A DNA stretch of 12,761 bases from DATGCT01 sp964639325. Lineage in GTDB: Bacteria > Patescibacteriota > Minisyncoccia > UBA6257 > GWB1-50-10. The translations under genes were made by a program, and so were the position numbers. The first letter of the stretch is position 1. Each line of letters begins with the position of its first letter. Positions 5,016 through 12,609 of the stretch are shown here, in pieces. A model generated the notes under the pieces. The model saw only the letters and a program-made list of their open reading frames with translations, ran no database searches and was not told the DNA's origin. Where the stretch lies: contig CAZXDO010000005.1 of NCBI GenBank assembly GCA_964639325.1, positions 1-12,761 of the forward strand, read 5' to 3'.

Positions 5016-7731
5016 GGTCTTTATCTCCTTCCACAATTTCAATTTCTTCTGGTGTGAGACCGTAGAGTTTATAAACTTCTTCGTCAATTTCCCTGTCGGT
5101 TCTTTCGATTTCTGATTTTATCTTGAGCCACATTTCTGATTCCTTAACGTTTTTATGTAGGGAGTCGATCAATTGTAGGATTTTATTAACTAATTTTATA
5201 AGTTGTTCTTGTAAATCTTTATTGTCTAATAGTATCCTAGGTATAGGAACTTCTTTAATTTCTGGTGGTCCTAAGCGCAGATACCCTCCCTGTAAAACGT
5301 TCCCCTTGAATCTATTTTTCAGAAAATTGAAAACAAAATTGCTATTAAGAATCCCGAGAAGCACACGGAGGTCGTAAGCGGACTGCATAATAACAGTTGT
5401 TGATTTTGCGGCAAGGTAAGCGCCCGTTTTATCAAATACACATTCAGGCCTAAGAGTCATTCCTGCCATAATTATTTTCTGATTCGTTGTTTGTTTTAGA
5501 CGATTTTGAGCCACTTTTTTTAGAGCATTTTCCGAAATAGTGGGTTTTAAAAATGTTTTGCCTAAATACCTCATTTCTTTTTGCCCCCATAAAGATTCAA
5601 AACGGTTAATAGTTCCACTATTTATCACTTTGTATTTTTGTTTTTCTTCTTCAATTAAATCTTTTAATATATAAGCTTCGGCAACAGTCGCTGCCCCAGT
5701 TACTAAAGCTATTTTTCCTAAACTAATTGTTTTATCTGAATTTTCCGGTGTTTTAACGGCCTGTTTACCTCTGTCTTCGTCCAATACCCAATTCCCATTT
5801 TGCAATTTTTTATAATCTATCTCATGGGTTTCAACTTTCTGTTGATCGTCAACTTCTGTAATATTCTCAATGACTATATGACCTTTTGGTTTTGTTTTTT
5901 GGACGATATAAACTATTGGATAAACTGAAACATCAAATACTTTTATTCTTGAGTAATCCCTGATTTTGCTAATACGATTTTTTTCAAGAATCCTGCGGAT
6001 CTCCTGTGCGTAGTTTGCAGATATTAATTTATTAGGCAAAATAAAACTATGATAGCCCTCGTCCTTACATAAATTCAAAGCCCTTTCAATAAATACACAG
6101 AATATATCCCAATTTCCTTTTGCCGAAAGATAGTGATTATTAATATATTCTCGTTCTTGAGACATTGTTTTGGTCATACTTTCAGAATCAATATATGGTG
6201 GGTTACCAATGACTACATCAAAGCCACCTTGTTTGAAAACATCCGGAAATTCTTCTTTCCAATTAAATGGTTTTTTGTCTCTAAAATTTTTACCAAAATA
6301 CTTTTCCAACTCTTGGTCCGTCCCCGAAATCAAAGAGTTTCCATTTTTAATATTCTTTTCCAAGCCTGGGAGTTTCATTCTTTCATCAAGGGCGTTTACT
6401 AGAAGATTAAGGCGAGCAATTTCGACTGCCTGTGGATCAAGGTCAACCCCATAAATATTATTTAAAAGAATGTCTAATTTCGTAAAAACGCCACCAGGAT
6501 TACCAAATTCTATGTATTTGTTGTGAATCACCTCAAGAGCTTTAATTAAGAAAGAACCAGAGCCACAAGCTGGGTCCAAAACTTTAATTTTTTTTAAATC
6601 TTCTATGCTTGAGCACTTATCCAAAACAGGCTGAAGGGCATTTTTAACAATGTAATCAACAATAAAAGTTGGCGTATAGTAAATACCGTGTTCTTTTCTC
6701 TTTTTGGCATCTTTACTGATGGTCATTCCTTTTTTCGATTGAGAGAGACGATAGCCTAAATAATTTTCATAAACAGCACCTAAAACATCAGCCGGTATAA
6801 ATTTAAAGTCATACTCATAGTATCCGCTTGGTCCATAAAGAATATTTACTGCCCTTTTTGTAGCATCACTGTAATCTTGCCATTCTTCAAATGGATGAGG
6901 CTGAAAAAGATTTGAGTTATAGATGTCATTTAATTCACGAAACTTTGTAATCATTGATTTGTATAAGGGGACTTTATTTTTATCTTTCCTATTTTCCCAT
7001 TGACGAATTAAGGGTCGAAGTGTCGATGGCTCAATCCCTCTATCCTCAGCTACACGTATGAAGATGAGCCTATCAAGTATCCTCTGAACCCCTTCATCAA
7101 GCAAGTCTTTTGGTACTTTTTCATTCCATCGAGATAAATCTTTCGTTAAAATATTCCTACATTCATTTAAATCTTTATAAAGTAGCGCTCCTACGGATAC
7201 CCTTTGCAATTTCTTGCCAATTTTCTCTGCTTCTTTATCGAGTAAATTTTCACCAAAGGCTGCCTTTGACAATGACCACAATTGATCAAAACGTTCTATA
7301 AATTGTTCATAGGAAATGTTAAAAAGAAGTTTATCTCCGAGATACTTTGAAATATTTTCGGCATTAAACACTTTAATCTCTTCAAAATCAGTGAGCACTG
7401 CCCAGGTTACTCCTTTATTCCAAGAATAACGTATAGCTTGGTTAGCATAATCTTCTTTGTTTAAATCAGCCTTTAGCGGTTTTGCTTCTAAGTAAAACTT
7501 AATCTTATCTTGTAAATAAAAACCATAATCTACACGTCCACCGGATTGTGACTCTTCAGCAGTAACTTCATTTTTATTAGAAATATTCCAACCAAGAGCT
7601 TCAAAAAGGGGCTGTATAAAGTCTTTCTTTGTTTCCTCTTCGTTATACTTCTTTAATTGTTTGGAGCTAACAACTCTTTCGTATTTGTTAATAAGTTCTT
7701 GTACTTTTACCTTCGCTTTATCTTTATCCAT
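5008..7731 (-). CDS. Type IIG restriction-modification enzyme (fused endonuclease and N6-adenine methyltransferase)
   Basis: This 907-aa single-chain enzyme has, in order, a PD-(D/E)xK nuclease (D68 in GGRVDYG, then E82-x-K84 in LEAKPL), a helical connector (about 140-340), and an Eco57I/N6_Mtase-like methyltransferase. The methyltransferase shows GIYYTP (349-354), SAM motif I DPACGSG (386-392), GVDLDPQAVEIARLNLLVNA (about 428-447) and catalytic motif IV NPPY (510-513). A C-terminal TaqI-like target-recognition region follows (about 680-850, with GTINRFESLWG and MRYLGKTFLKP). It would methylate adenine in an asymmetric site and cut nearby. All catalytic motifs are intact, so it looks active. 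The length fits Type IIG enzymes (about 900-1200 aa). No separate HsdR or HsdS gene is present. The ATG at 7731 has no strong ribosome site. The stop overlaps the next gene, which is probably co-translated. Confidence 0.92.
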   Translation of the reverse strand: MDKDKAKVKVQELINKYERVVSSKQLKKYNEEETKKDFIQPLFEALGWNISNKNEVTAEESQSGGRVDYGFYLQDKIKFYLEAKPLKADLNKEDYANQAIRYSWNKGVTWAVLTDFEEIKVFNAENISKYLGDKLLFNISYEQFIERFDQLWSLSKAAFGENLLDKEAEKIGKKLQRVSVGALLYKDLNECRNILTKDLSRWNEKVPKDLLDEGVQRILDRLIFIRVAEDRGIEPSTLRPLIRQWENRKDKNKVPLYKSMITKFRELNDIYNSNLFQPHPFEEWQDYSDATKRAVNILYGPSGYYEYDFKFIPADVLGAVYENYLGYRLSQSKKGMTISKDAKKRKEHGIYYTPTFIVDYIVKNALQPVLDKCSSIEDLKKIKVLDPACGSGSFLIKALEVIHNKYIEFGNPGGVFTKLDILLNNIYGVDLDPQAVEIARLNLLVNALDERMKLPGLEKNIKNGNSLISGTDQELEKYFGKNFRDKKPFNWKEEFPDVFKQGGFDVVIGNPPYIDSESMTKTMSQEREYINNHYLSAKGNWDIFCVFIERALNLCKDEGYHSFILPNKLISANYAQEIRRILEKNRISKIRDYSRIKVFDVSVYPIVYIVQKTKPKGHIVIENITEVDDQQKVETHEIDYKKLQNGNWVLDEDRGKQAVKTPENSDKTISLGKIALVTGAATVAEAYILKDLIEEEKQKYKVINSGTINRFESLWGQKEMRYLGKTFLKPTISENALKKVAQNRLKQTTNQKIIMAGMTLRPECVFDKTGAYLAAKSTTVIMQSAYDLRVLLGILNSNFVFNFLKNRFKGNVLQGGYLRLGPPEIKEVPIPRILLDNKDLQEQLIKLVNKILQLIDSLHKNVKESEMWLKIKSEIERTDREIDEEVYKLYGLTPEEIEIVEGDKDHA

Positions 7732-7759
7732 ATTATTTGAATTTATAAATCCGGAGCAG

Positions 7760-7790
7760 CCTGATAGGATTGTTTAATAATCCTCAAGGC
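7760..7790. other. Small hairpin between the DUF4352-like and R-M genes
   Basis: aggatt (7766-7771) pairs with aatcct (7779-7784) around a 7-nt loop, flanked by partly complementary cctga/tcaagg. No T-run follows on the minus strand, so termination is doubtful. It could be an operator for the R-M gene. Confidence 0.3.
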
Positions 7791-7796
7791 AACTAA

Positions 7797-8738
7797 TTAT
7801 TTAGTAAAAACTATCGTTTTATAGGTACCAGAATAAACAATGGACTGGATTTCCGCATCTTCTAATATTTCAAAGCTAACAAAACCCTTCACTTTACCGC
7901 CGGCTTCAAGGTCATCAGACTGTAATCGGGGTTCTTTGCCTCCGAATATAGATTCTGAATATGAATGATTATCAGTATCCTTGATTTTAAGATTTGATAG
8001 AGAGAAATAACCTCTGTTTTGGCTTGTGTTTTCGTAAGTAATTTCAGTTGCGACTAATCTATAACCCTCCTTTGGTTTTTCCCATACGTCAGTTGATTGA
8101 TATAAAATTGGCTCTCCGACGGTTAAAAACCAATTACCCCCAATATCTACCCTTTCCCCAAACTTTAGCTGTTGTGTGTTTTCTTCTGTTTTTTCGCTTG
8201 TGCTTTCAAGTTCAAAATCCATGTCAAAAACCTGCCAATAGCCATCCTTTTGCCTCATTTTGAGTTTAAGTTCATCTCCAGGTTCGTTAACCAAAATCAC
8301 ATCAGCTACCTTTCCATCTCTTTTTACTTTGGTACTTGTGATTGCTTTAAAGATATTTTTAGGCTGGTAATCCTTTTTAAATTCTCCTGATTCGATTTGC
8401 CTTTTTATTTGAATCTTAGCTTCTTCTTTTAGCTTTGGCTTCATGAGAGATATAAAACCTTCCGCAAGGCTTTTTCCTAATTCAGCCCAGGCATCTCCCT
8501 GGGTGTCAGTTGTCTCATCTTCAGTTTCTTTGAGAACTTTCTCTACAATGTTGTCAACCAGAGAGTCAACGTCAACATATTTTGTAAAAGCTTCATAGTC
8601 ATGAGCTTCTATTGTTTTATACATTCTGAAAAGAGAGTACTGAGGAGAAGTTTTAATGTAATTCCAGCCAAGAAGAAGACCAACTAAAACAGTAAAGGCA
8701 ATGGCAAACAGAATCAGTTTAGTTTTTACCAGTTTCAT
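7797..8738 (-). CDS. Membrane-anchored protein with DUF2939-like and DUF4352-like domains
   Basis: The 313-aa product has a Lys-rich N-terminus and a hydrophobic segment at about residues 7-24 (signal anchor). SPQYSLFRMYKTIEAHDYEAFTKYVD (from residue 31) is typical of DUF2939, whose domain runs to about residue 175. The C-terminal part, about 190-312, begins with a GNWFLTVGEPILY-type strand and reads like DUF4352, a telokin-like immunoglobulin fold found on bacterial and phage-encoded surface proteins. It should sit outside the membrane. There is no catalytic motif, and its role is unknown. It precedes the R-M gene on the same strand with a 65-bp gap and may be co-transcribed. A promoter upstream (TTACTT, 17 bp, TGATATAAT) diverges from the 294-aa gene. 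Confidence 0.8.
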   Translation of the reverse strand: MKLVKTKLILFAIAFTVLVGLLLGWNYIKTSPQYSLFRMYKTIEAHDYEAFTKYVDVDSLVDNIVEKVLKETEDETTDTQGDAWAELGKSLAEGFISLMKPKLKEEAKIQIKRQIESGEFKKDYQPKNIFKAITSTKVKRDGKVADVILVNEPGDELKLKMRQKDGYWQVFDMDFELESTSEKTEENTQQLKFGERVDIGGNWFLTVGEPILYQSTDVWEKPKEGYRLVATEITYENTSQNRGYFSLSNLKIKDTDNHSYSESIFGGKEPRLQSDDLEAGGKVKGFVSFEILEDAEIQSIVYSGTYKTIVFTK

Positions 8739-8771
8739 TTAATTCACCATCTCCATTTTCATTTAACACCG

Positions 8772-8800
8772 ATTATATCAAATTTTGTTAGAATAAGTAA
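8772..8800 (-). promoter_or_regulatory. Promoter of the DUF4352-like gene, leftward
   Basis: On the minus strand TTACTT (8795-8800), a 17-bp spacer and TATAAT (8772-8777), preceded by TGA, form an extended -10 promoter. The leader to the ATG is about 25-30 nt. Confidence 0.6.
8786..8794 (+). promoter_or_regulatory. Promoter of the 294-aa gene, rightward, overlapping the leftward one
   Basis: TGTTAGAAT is an extended -10 lying between the -35 and -10 of the opposing promoter, so the two promoters should exclude each other. catctcca (8748-8755) and tggagatg (8809-8816) form an inverted repeat around the pair, but both also carry the likely ribosome sites. Confidence 0.45.
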
Positions 8801-8807
8801 TAAACAG

Positions 8808-9692
8808 ATGGAGATGAAAATGAAGATGAAAAAATGGAAGGTAGATGAAACAACTAAATATTTTATTAATCTTAAACTGGAAAAGGAAAACCAAGATATT
8901 GTTGATTTTCGCCGGCGATGGAAGCTTGGTGACAAGGGACTAAAAGATGGGAATTACTATTCAGCATGGGTAGAAAAATTAGAAAAGGAGTGCCAAAATT
9001 TACGGCGGCCAATCAGAATAAGTGAACTTGAGGCATATTTTGACATACCTGATATTCCACTCGCTCGTCCAATTTTATCTTCCGAACTGGAGGGTAGATT
9101 AAGAGAAGAAAACTTAGGTGATAGTTTTCCCGCCGTTTTTAAAATGGAGCTAAGGGGTTTAGGTAAGAAAATAGGGATTCCGGCAGAGCATGATTTATGC
9201 CTGGAACATTTCATTACTTATAACGTAGTGAATTTCGATTTAGTATTTAACCATGGGATTAAAACAAGCATTAAATATAGAATAAATGAAGAGTTTGGTT
9301 TAATTGGTGAAAACATTTGTCTTATTCTCGGACAAAATACCGGTTCGGAGGATTTAGATAATCTTTGGAAGAGAGAAATAAAACCACGTCTTAAGAATTT
9401 ACTTGAAAGAACTAGAGATAAAGAAAGAAAAAGTAAAAACGCCCCAATCTTGGAGGAGATGACGAAAAAGAAAACTGAAGACGAAGAGATGAAAAAGTAT
9501 TTTAAAAACCGGCGTGTACCAAACGAGCATAGAGAAAGAGATAGAGACATTGCTTTGGTAACCATGAAGGAGAAAGAAATTGACCGATTATACAGCCGAA
9601 ATTCACCTAAAAACGAAAAACAAATAAACAAAACTCTTGGTAAAAAAGTCCAAAATATCAGACACTATCGTTCCAAACGACATCCTTTATAA
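8808..9692 (+). CDS. Hypothetical basic protein, no recognised family
   Basis: The product is up to 294 aa. The N-terminus is a run of in-frame ATGs (8808, 8814, 8820, 8826). A GGAG at 8810-8813 best serves the ATG at 8820, giving MKMKKWKVDE, so the protein may be 290 aa. The middle (about residues 70-190) looks globular: SELEAYFDIPDIPLARPIL, then ELRGLGKKIGIPAEHDLCLEHFITYN. From about 200 the sequence is very rich in Lys, Arg and Glu and probably forms a charged helix. The last 50 residues (TMKEKEIDRLYSR, then NKTLGKKVQNIRHYRSKR) could be a helix-turn-helix, suggesting nucleic-acid binding. No signal peptide or TM is present. It is a single-gene transcription unit with its own promoter and a clear terminator. 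The function is unknown. Confidence 0.7.
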   Translation: MEMKMKMKKWKVDETTKYFINLKLEKENQDIVDFRRRWKLGDKGLKDGNYYSAWVEKLEKECQNLRRPIRISELEAYFDIPDIPLARPILSSELEGRLREENLGDSFPAVFKMELRGLGKKIGIPAEHDLCLEHFITYNVVNFDLVFNHGIKTSIKYRINEEFGLIGENICLILGQNTGSEDLDNLWKREIKPRLKNLLERTRDKERKSKNAPILEEMTKKKTEDEEMKKYFKNRRVPNEHRERDRDIALVTMKEKEIDRLYSRNSPKNEKQINKTLGKKVQNIRHYRSKRHPL

Positions 9693-9736
9693 TAAGTCGG
9701 CCAGCTAATTAAGAAGCCCACGTTTTTCTTTATTAT

Positions 9737-9768
9737 AACCTGTGGTTAGAAGAAGCCACAGGTTTTTC
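9737..9768 (+). terminator. Intrinsic terminator after the 294-aa gene
   Basis: aacctgtgg and ccacaggtt form a 9-bp stem with a short loop, followed at once by TTTTTCTTT. It is the best terminator in the window and separates the orphan gene from the small-gene cluster that starts 12 bp further on. Confidence 0.8.
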
Positions 9769-9779
9769 TTTGAGCGAAG

Positions 9780-9980
9780 ATGAAAATAAATAAAGGTTCA
9801 ATTTCTAAATTCAGAACAGCTTTTTACAGCGATGCCGGCATTAAACTAAATGATGAGAAGGCACAGATCAGTTTAGGAAACCTAGTTAATTTCTTTGATT
9901 TACTTTGGCAATTTGATCAAGAAGATAAAGAAAAAATGATGAAAATGAAAGGTTTTAAAAATGAATCGAAATACTTATAA
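9780..9980 (+). CDS. Small hypothetical protein, first of a three-gene overlapping cluster
   Basis: The product is 66 aa, with a Lys/Ser-rich start followed by LGNLVNFFDLLWQFDQEDKEK, which looks like one amphipathic helix, and a basic Met/Lys-rich tail. There is no TM and no recognised motif. Its last 20 bp overlap the next gene in another frame, which argues that it is a real, translationally coupled gene. A weak ribosome site (GAGCGAAG) precedes it. No promoter is evident between the terminator and the ATG, so expression could depend on read-through. Confidence 0.55.
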   Translation: MKINKGSISKFRTAFYSDAGIKLNDEKAQISLGNLVNFFDLLWQFDQEDKEKMMKMKGFKNESKYL

Positions 9981-10221
9981 AACAACAGATTTTTATTCGG
10001 CAGTTATTCTTCGCACTTTTGGCATTCCTCTTTTAACCCTAAAAAAGGCAGATTACAACACTCTTGTCTTTGTTTTTCAAAACGAAAAAGAAAATTGCGA
10101 TGAGCTTTTAAAAAAATACTGGGATAGAAAGTTATCGGTAGAACCGCGAGTGTTTATTGAATCAATAAACGAATTAAAAGTCAGGATTCATCAAACGAGG
10201 GATAAAAACTATGGCTCTTAA
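9961..10221 (+). CDS. DUF5659-like small protein
   Basis: The product is 86 aa. TTDFYSAVILRTFGIPLL followed by ADYNTLVFVF and ELLKKYWDRKLSVEPRVFI fits the DUF5659 pattern, a small alpha/beta family common in phage- and element-encoded operons of CPR and other bacteria. In that family the first strand and helix bear TxDF-x2-AxxL-x2G-x-P/L, as here, and the biochemical role is unknown. Overlap with the genes on both sides (20 bp and 11 bp) and AAGG 8 bp before the ATG support it. In such operons it often lies next to a small cysteine protein, as here. Confidence 0.65.
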   Translation: MNRNTYKTTDFYSAVILRTFGIPLLTLKKADYNTLVFVFQNEKENCDELLKKYWDRKLSVEPRVFIESINELKVRIHQTRDKNYGS

Positions 10222-10453
10222 GGTTACCCGGCGAGAACTTAAAAGAAAATTTAAAGCGGAAAGAACCGAACTTAAAGATGTGATCAAGTTAAAGTGTTGG
10301 GATTGCACAGGCTTTCAGGCGGACGGATACGAAGATTGCGGGATGGATGACTGCCCCCTCTATCCATACCGCCTCAACCGTCATATGAGTCGTGAGTCAG
10401 GCATTTTACGCACGAAAGCAAGGGACTTAGAAACAAAGATTCAACGTTCTTAG
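10211..10453 (+). CDS. Small four-cysteine zinc-binding protein of mobile-element type
   Basis: The product is 80 aa. A basic helical N-terminus leads into KCWDCTGFQADGYEDCGMDD and CPLYPYR, giving C29-x2-C32-x10-C43-x4-C48, a compact zinc-ribbon-like site. The CPLYPYR signature is shared by small phage and element proteins that I know only as hypothetical. The basic tail (RLNRHMSRESGILRTKARD) suits nucleic-acid binding. A GAGGGA ribosome site lies 8 bp before the ATG, and the start overlaps the preceding stop by 11 bp. All four cysteines are present. DNA or RNA binding is inferred. Confidence 0.7.
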   Translation: MALKVTRRELKRKFKAERTELKDVIKLKCWDCTGFQADGYEDCGMDDCPLYPYRLNRHMSRESGILRTKARDLETKIQRS

Positions 10454-10503
10454 TCGGTTTAACAAAAGTAAGAAGGTCTAGCAAAAAGTTAAAGATTTTT
10501 TAA

Positions 10504-10854
10504 ATGAAAATGTCTATTGAAGATTTGAAAGTAAAGGTAAAAATTTTAGAAGGCCCTAAAATTTTAGGGATAGCTACAGTTTATAATCCTCCCTGGACTT
10601 ATCATAACTATCTTATCCTCAAAAGCAAATACTCCAATGAAAGAGGTGAATACCTTTGGGTTAAACCCCCAGCCTATAAAGACAATATAGGTAAGTGGCA
10701 TGATATTATTTATCTTGAAGATAAAGAGCTCTGGAAACAATTAGAAAGAAAAATCAATGATGAATATCTTAAAGAGAAAGAAAAAAATGGACAACCGGGA
10801 GAAGGACGATTTACCGATGAAGATTACGAAAAGTTTGATAAAGCAATCCAGTAA
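10504..10854 (+). CDS. Possible SpoVG-like nucleic-acid-binding protein
   Basis: The product is 116 aa (start at 10504; an ATG at 10510 would drop two residues). The first 75 residues run as beta strands: LKVKVKILEGPKILGIATVY, then YLILKSKY, EYLWVKPPAYKD and GKWHDIIYLED. The strand order, the small-residue turn after the first hairpin and the WVKPPxYK-x5-GKWHDI region recall SpoVG, a site-specific DNA/RNA-binding regulator. Here they would replace the family's usual MPSRK-type segment. The C-terminal 45 residues are helical and highly charged. The ribosome site is weak. If correct, it would regulate genes on the element, and the recombinase is immediately downstream. I hold the family call only moderately. 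Confidence 0.5.
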   Translation: MKMSIEDLKVKVKILEGPKILGIATVYNPPWTYHNYLILKSKYSNERGEYLWVKPPAYKDNIGKWHDIIYLEDKELWKQLERKINDEYLKEKEKNGQPGEGRFTDEDYEKFDKAIQ

Positions 10855-10864
10855 TAAGTTTATT

Positions 10865-10942
10865 GGTTACTTATTAATAGGTTACTAAATAGTAACTAAG
10901 AAGTTTCTTATAAGGTGAAATAAGAGTATCTAATTGGTAACC
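10865..10942. repeat. Repeated ggttac/gtaacc words, possible operator
   Basis: ggttactta (10865-10873) and ggttactaa (10880-10888) are near-identical, 15 bp apart. gttact-aaat-agtaac (10881-10896) is a perfect hairpin or palindrome, and ggtaacc (10936-10942) repeats the word in palindromic form. They lie upstream of the recombinase promoter, where a regulator could bind. Confidence 0.4.
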
Positions 10943-10997
10943 GTTGTTGTAGGGTCTGTTTTTTAAATATGGCAGCGATGGGAAAAATTTTCGTTAT

Positions 10998-11025
10998 TTG
11001 TAAACTCTTGACAAAGATGTATAAT
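10998..11025 (+). promoter_or_regulatory. Promoter of the serine recombinase transcript
   Basis: TATAAT (11020-11025) is a consensus -10, with ttgtaa (10998-11003) as a weak -35 at 16 bp. A TTGACA at 11008-11013 is only 6 bp from the -10 and cannot act as the usual -35 for it. The predicted start is at about 11032-11033, exactly where the leader fold begins. Confidence 0.6.
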
Positions 11026-11032
11026 GATTCTA

Positions 11033-11117
11033 GGAACCAGTATTAAGGATCGCTTTTAAAATGGGCTTCCTGGTTCAGTGAGAGCGATCTTACTGGTTCC
11101 GCCGGGGGGCCCATTTT
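11033..11117 (+). ncRNA. Structured recombinase leader: nested hairpin plus interlocking stem
   Basis: ggaaccagta (11033-11042) pairs perfectly with tactggttcc (11091-11100), continued by ggatcgct/agcgatct (11047-11054/11083-11090). Within its loop, aaaatgggcttcc (11058-11070) pairs with ggggggcccatttt (11105-11117), which lies outside the first stem, making a pseudoknot or a mutually exclusive alternative. gaaccag (11034-11040) can also pair with ctggttc (11070-11076). The downstream stem ends in TTTTT, so it could act as a terminator. It is unlike any riboswitch I know; the T-box resemblance (tggttccgcc) is weak. Helices are seen; the switching role is inferred. Confidence 0.6.
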
Positions 11118-11136
11118 TAATAAAAAGAGAGAAACT

Positions 11137-12609
11137 ATGATTCAAGACTTAAAACTCGCTGTTGCTTATGCCCGTGTGAGCACCAAAGACCAAGAACGCA
11201 CCGGGCATACTTTACCTATCCAGTCTAAAAACATGCAGGAATACGCTCAAAGCAAGGGGCTTAAAATCGTTAAAGAGTTTGTCGTTGCCGAAAGCGCCAG
11301 TAAGAAGGATAGAAAGTATTATCAAGAAATGTGGGGATTTTTAAGTCAACACAAAGAAATTAAGCATATTATTTTCGAAGAGATTGACCGTTTTACCAGA
11401 AACGATAAAGACAAGGTTGATTTGCTTGATAAAGTCAATGAAGCCGGTTATGTTTCTCATTTTGTTTCAGAAAAACTTACCCTTGATAAGGAAACTTCTC
11501 CCAATGATATTTTTCTCTTTGATATTTTAGCGGCTAAGGCAAAAAATTATTCGGCGGCTCTTTCCCAAAAAGTTAAAAAAGGCCAACTGGGTAAATTAGA
11601 GAAAGGGGGTTTTCCCGGCGGCTATCCTTCTTTTGGCTATAAAAAAGTAAATGGAGATTTAGTCCCGGAAGAACCATATGCTTCTTGTGTAAGAAAGGCG
11701 TTTGAGCTTTACGGTCGGCAGTATTTAGACCTCAAAAAACTAACCAAGGGATTAAATGAAATGGGATTTAGAAAGCGATCCGATAAACGAATTGCTAAGA
11801 GCTTTATTCATTCTGTCCTTACTAATCCAATTTATTGCGGGATTATTCCCTGGGATGGAAAGACATTTTCGGGTATTCATGAACCCCTTATTGATAAAAA
11901 TTGTTTCAATCGGGTCCAAGATTGGCTCAGCCGGAAGAATCATAACCATCAGAGTAAGCATGACTTTGCCTATCGTGGGCTGATGCGCTGTGGTGAGTGT
12001 GGCTGTGCGATTACCGGAGAAACTCACAAGGGGTTTGTTTACTATCATTGTAGCTATTATCGGGGCTGTTCCCAGCATAAATATACCCGAGAGGAAATAA
12101 TTGAAGAACAAATTTTAGAAATTCTTAGAAGTTTACATTTAGGAGAGAAAGCTGCAGAGATTGTTAGAGAAAAGATTATTGATAAAAAAGAGGAAGAAGA
12201 AGGATTTAAGAAAATACGAGTAGAAGATCTTAAACAGCAGTATCAACGAATGGTTAACTGGGTTGATAAACTTTATGATGATAAAGTTGCTGGCTTGATT
12301 GATGAGGAAATGTATCTTCGGAAATCGCAGGATTATTTAAAACGAAAAGAGGAAATTACTACCACCCTGGAAAGCTATAACAATGGGGAGCTTAATACTT
12401 TCGAACTTTCATTAAATGTCTTAGATTTGGCAGATCGTGCGGTAGAAATATATAAACGGCGAAATCCGGAAGAAAAAAGAATGTTGCTTAATTTGCTACT
12501 TTCGAACGCAGTTTTGAAAGACAAAAAGCTGGATTTATCGCTTAAAATCCCCTTTAACTATGTAATGGAATATAAGAAAACTGCAAATTGGTCGACTTGG
12601 TTGACCTAG
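11137..12609 (+). CDS. Large serine recombinase (site-specific integrase of the element)
   Basis: The product is 490 aa. The N-terminal resolvase domain has YARVSTKDQ with nucleophile Ser15 and Arg13, and the EEIDRFTRND motif (81-90). A recombinase domain follows (about 155-280, GGYPSFGYKK onward), then a zinc ribbon (C285-x2-C288, C305-x5-C311) and a charged coiled-coil (about 320-410) before the C-terminus. This is the standard large-serine-recombinase layout. It would cut both attachment sites through a 5'-phosphoserine link and integrate or excise the element. It ends 17 bp short of the ftsK P-loop region, and the last codons (ANWSTWLT) are probably read from target DNA across the attachment site. 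It starts 36 bp after the predicted leader fold, with only a weak GAGAG ribosome site. Confidence 0.92.
   Translation: MIQDLKLAVAYARVSTKDQERTGHTLPIQSKNMQEYAQSKGLKIVKEFVVAESASKKDRKYYQEMWGFLSQHKEIKHIIFEEIDRFTRNDKDKVDLLDKVNEAGYVSHFVSEKLTLDKETSPNDIFLFDILAAKAKNYSAALSQKVKKGQLGKLEKGGFPGGYPSFGYKKVNGDLVPEEPYASCVRKAFELYGRQYLDLKKLTKGLNEMGFRKRSDKRIAKSFIHSVLTNPIYCGIIPWDGKTFSGIHEPLIDKNCFNRVQDWLSRKNHNHQSKHDFAYRGLMRCGECGCAITGETHKGFVYYHCSYYRGCSQHKYTREEIIEEQILEILRSLHLGEKAAEIVREKIIDKKEEEEGFKKIRVEDLKQQYQRMVNWVDKLYDDKVAGLIDEEMYLRKSQDYLKRKEEITTTLESYNNGELNTFELSLNVLDLADRAVEIYKRRNPEEKRMLLNLLLSNAVLKDKKLDLSLKIPFNYVMEYKKTANWSTWLT

Noticed and set aside
5016..5087. The longer 288-aa form of the winged-helix protein
   Set aside because: The extra 24 residues lie inside the R-M gene, and the ribosome site points to the ATG at 5013-5015.
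11008..11025. TTGACA paired with TATAAT as one promoter
   Set aside because: Only 6 bp separate them, far below the usable 16-18 bp spacing. The same odd arrangement at 1222-1238 (5 bp) was rejected for the same reason.
11033..11117. T-box riboswitch before the recombinase
   Set aside because: tggttccgcc differs from the T-box core in key bases, no Stem I with specifier is present, and a recombinase is not a T-box target.
11752..12111. Open frames inside the recombinase on both strands
   Set aside because: They are shadows of the well-supported recombinase frame.
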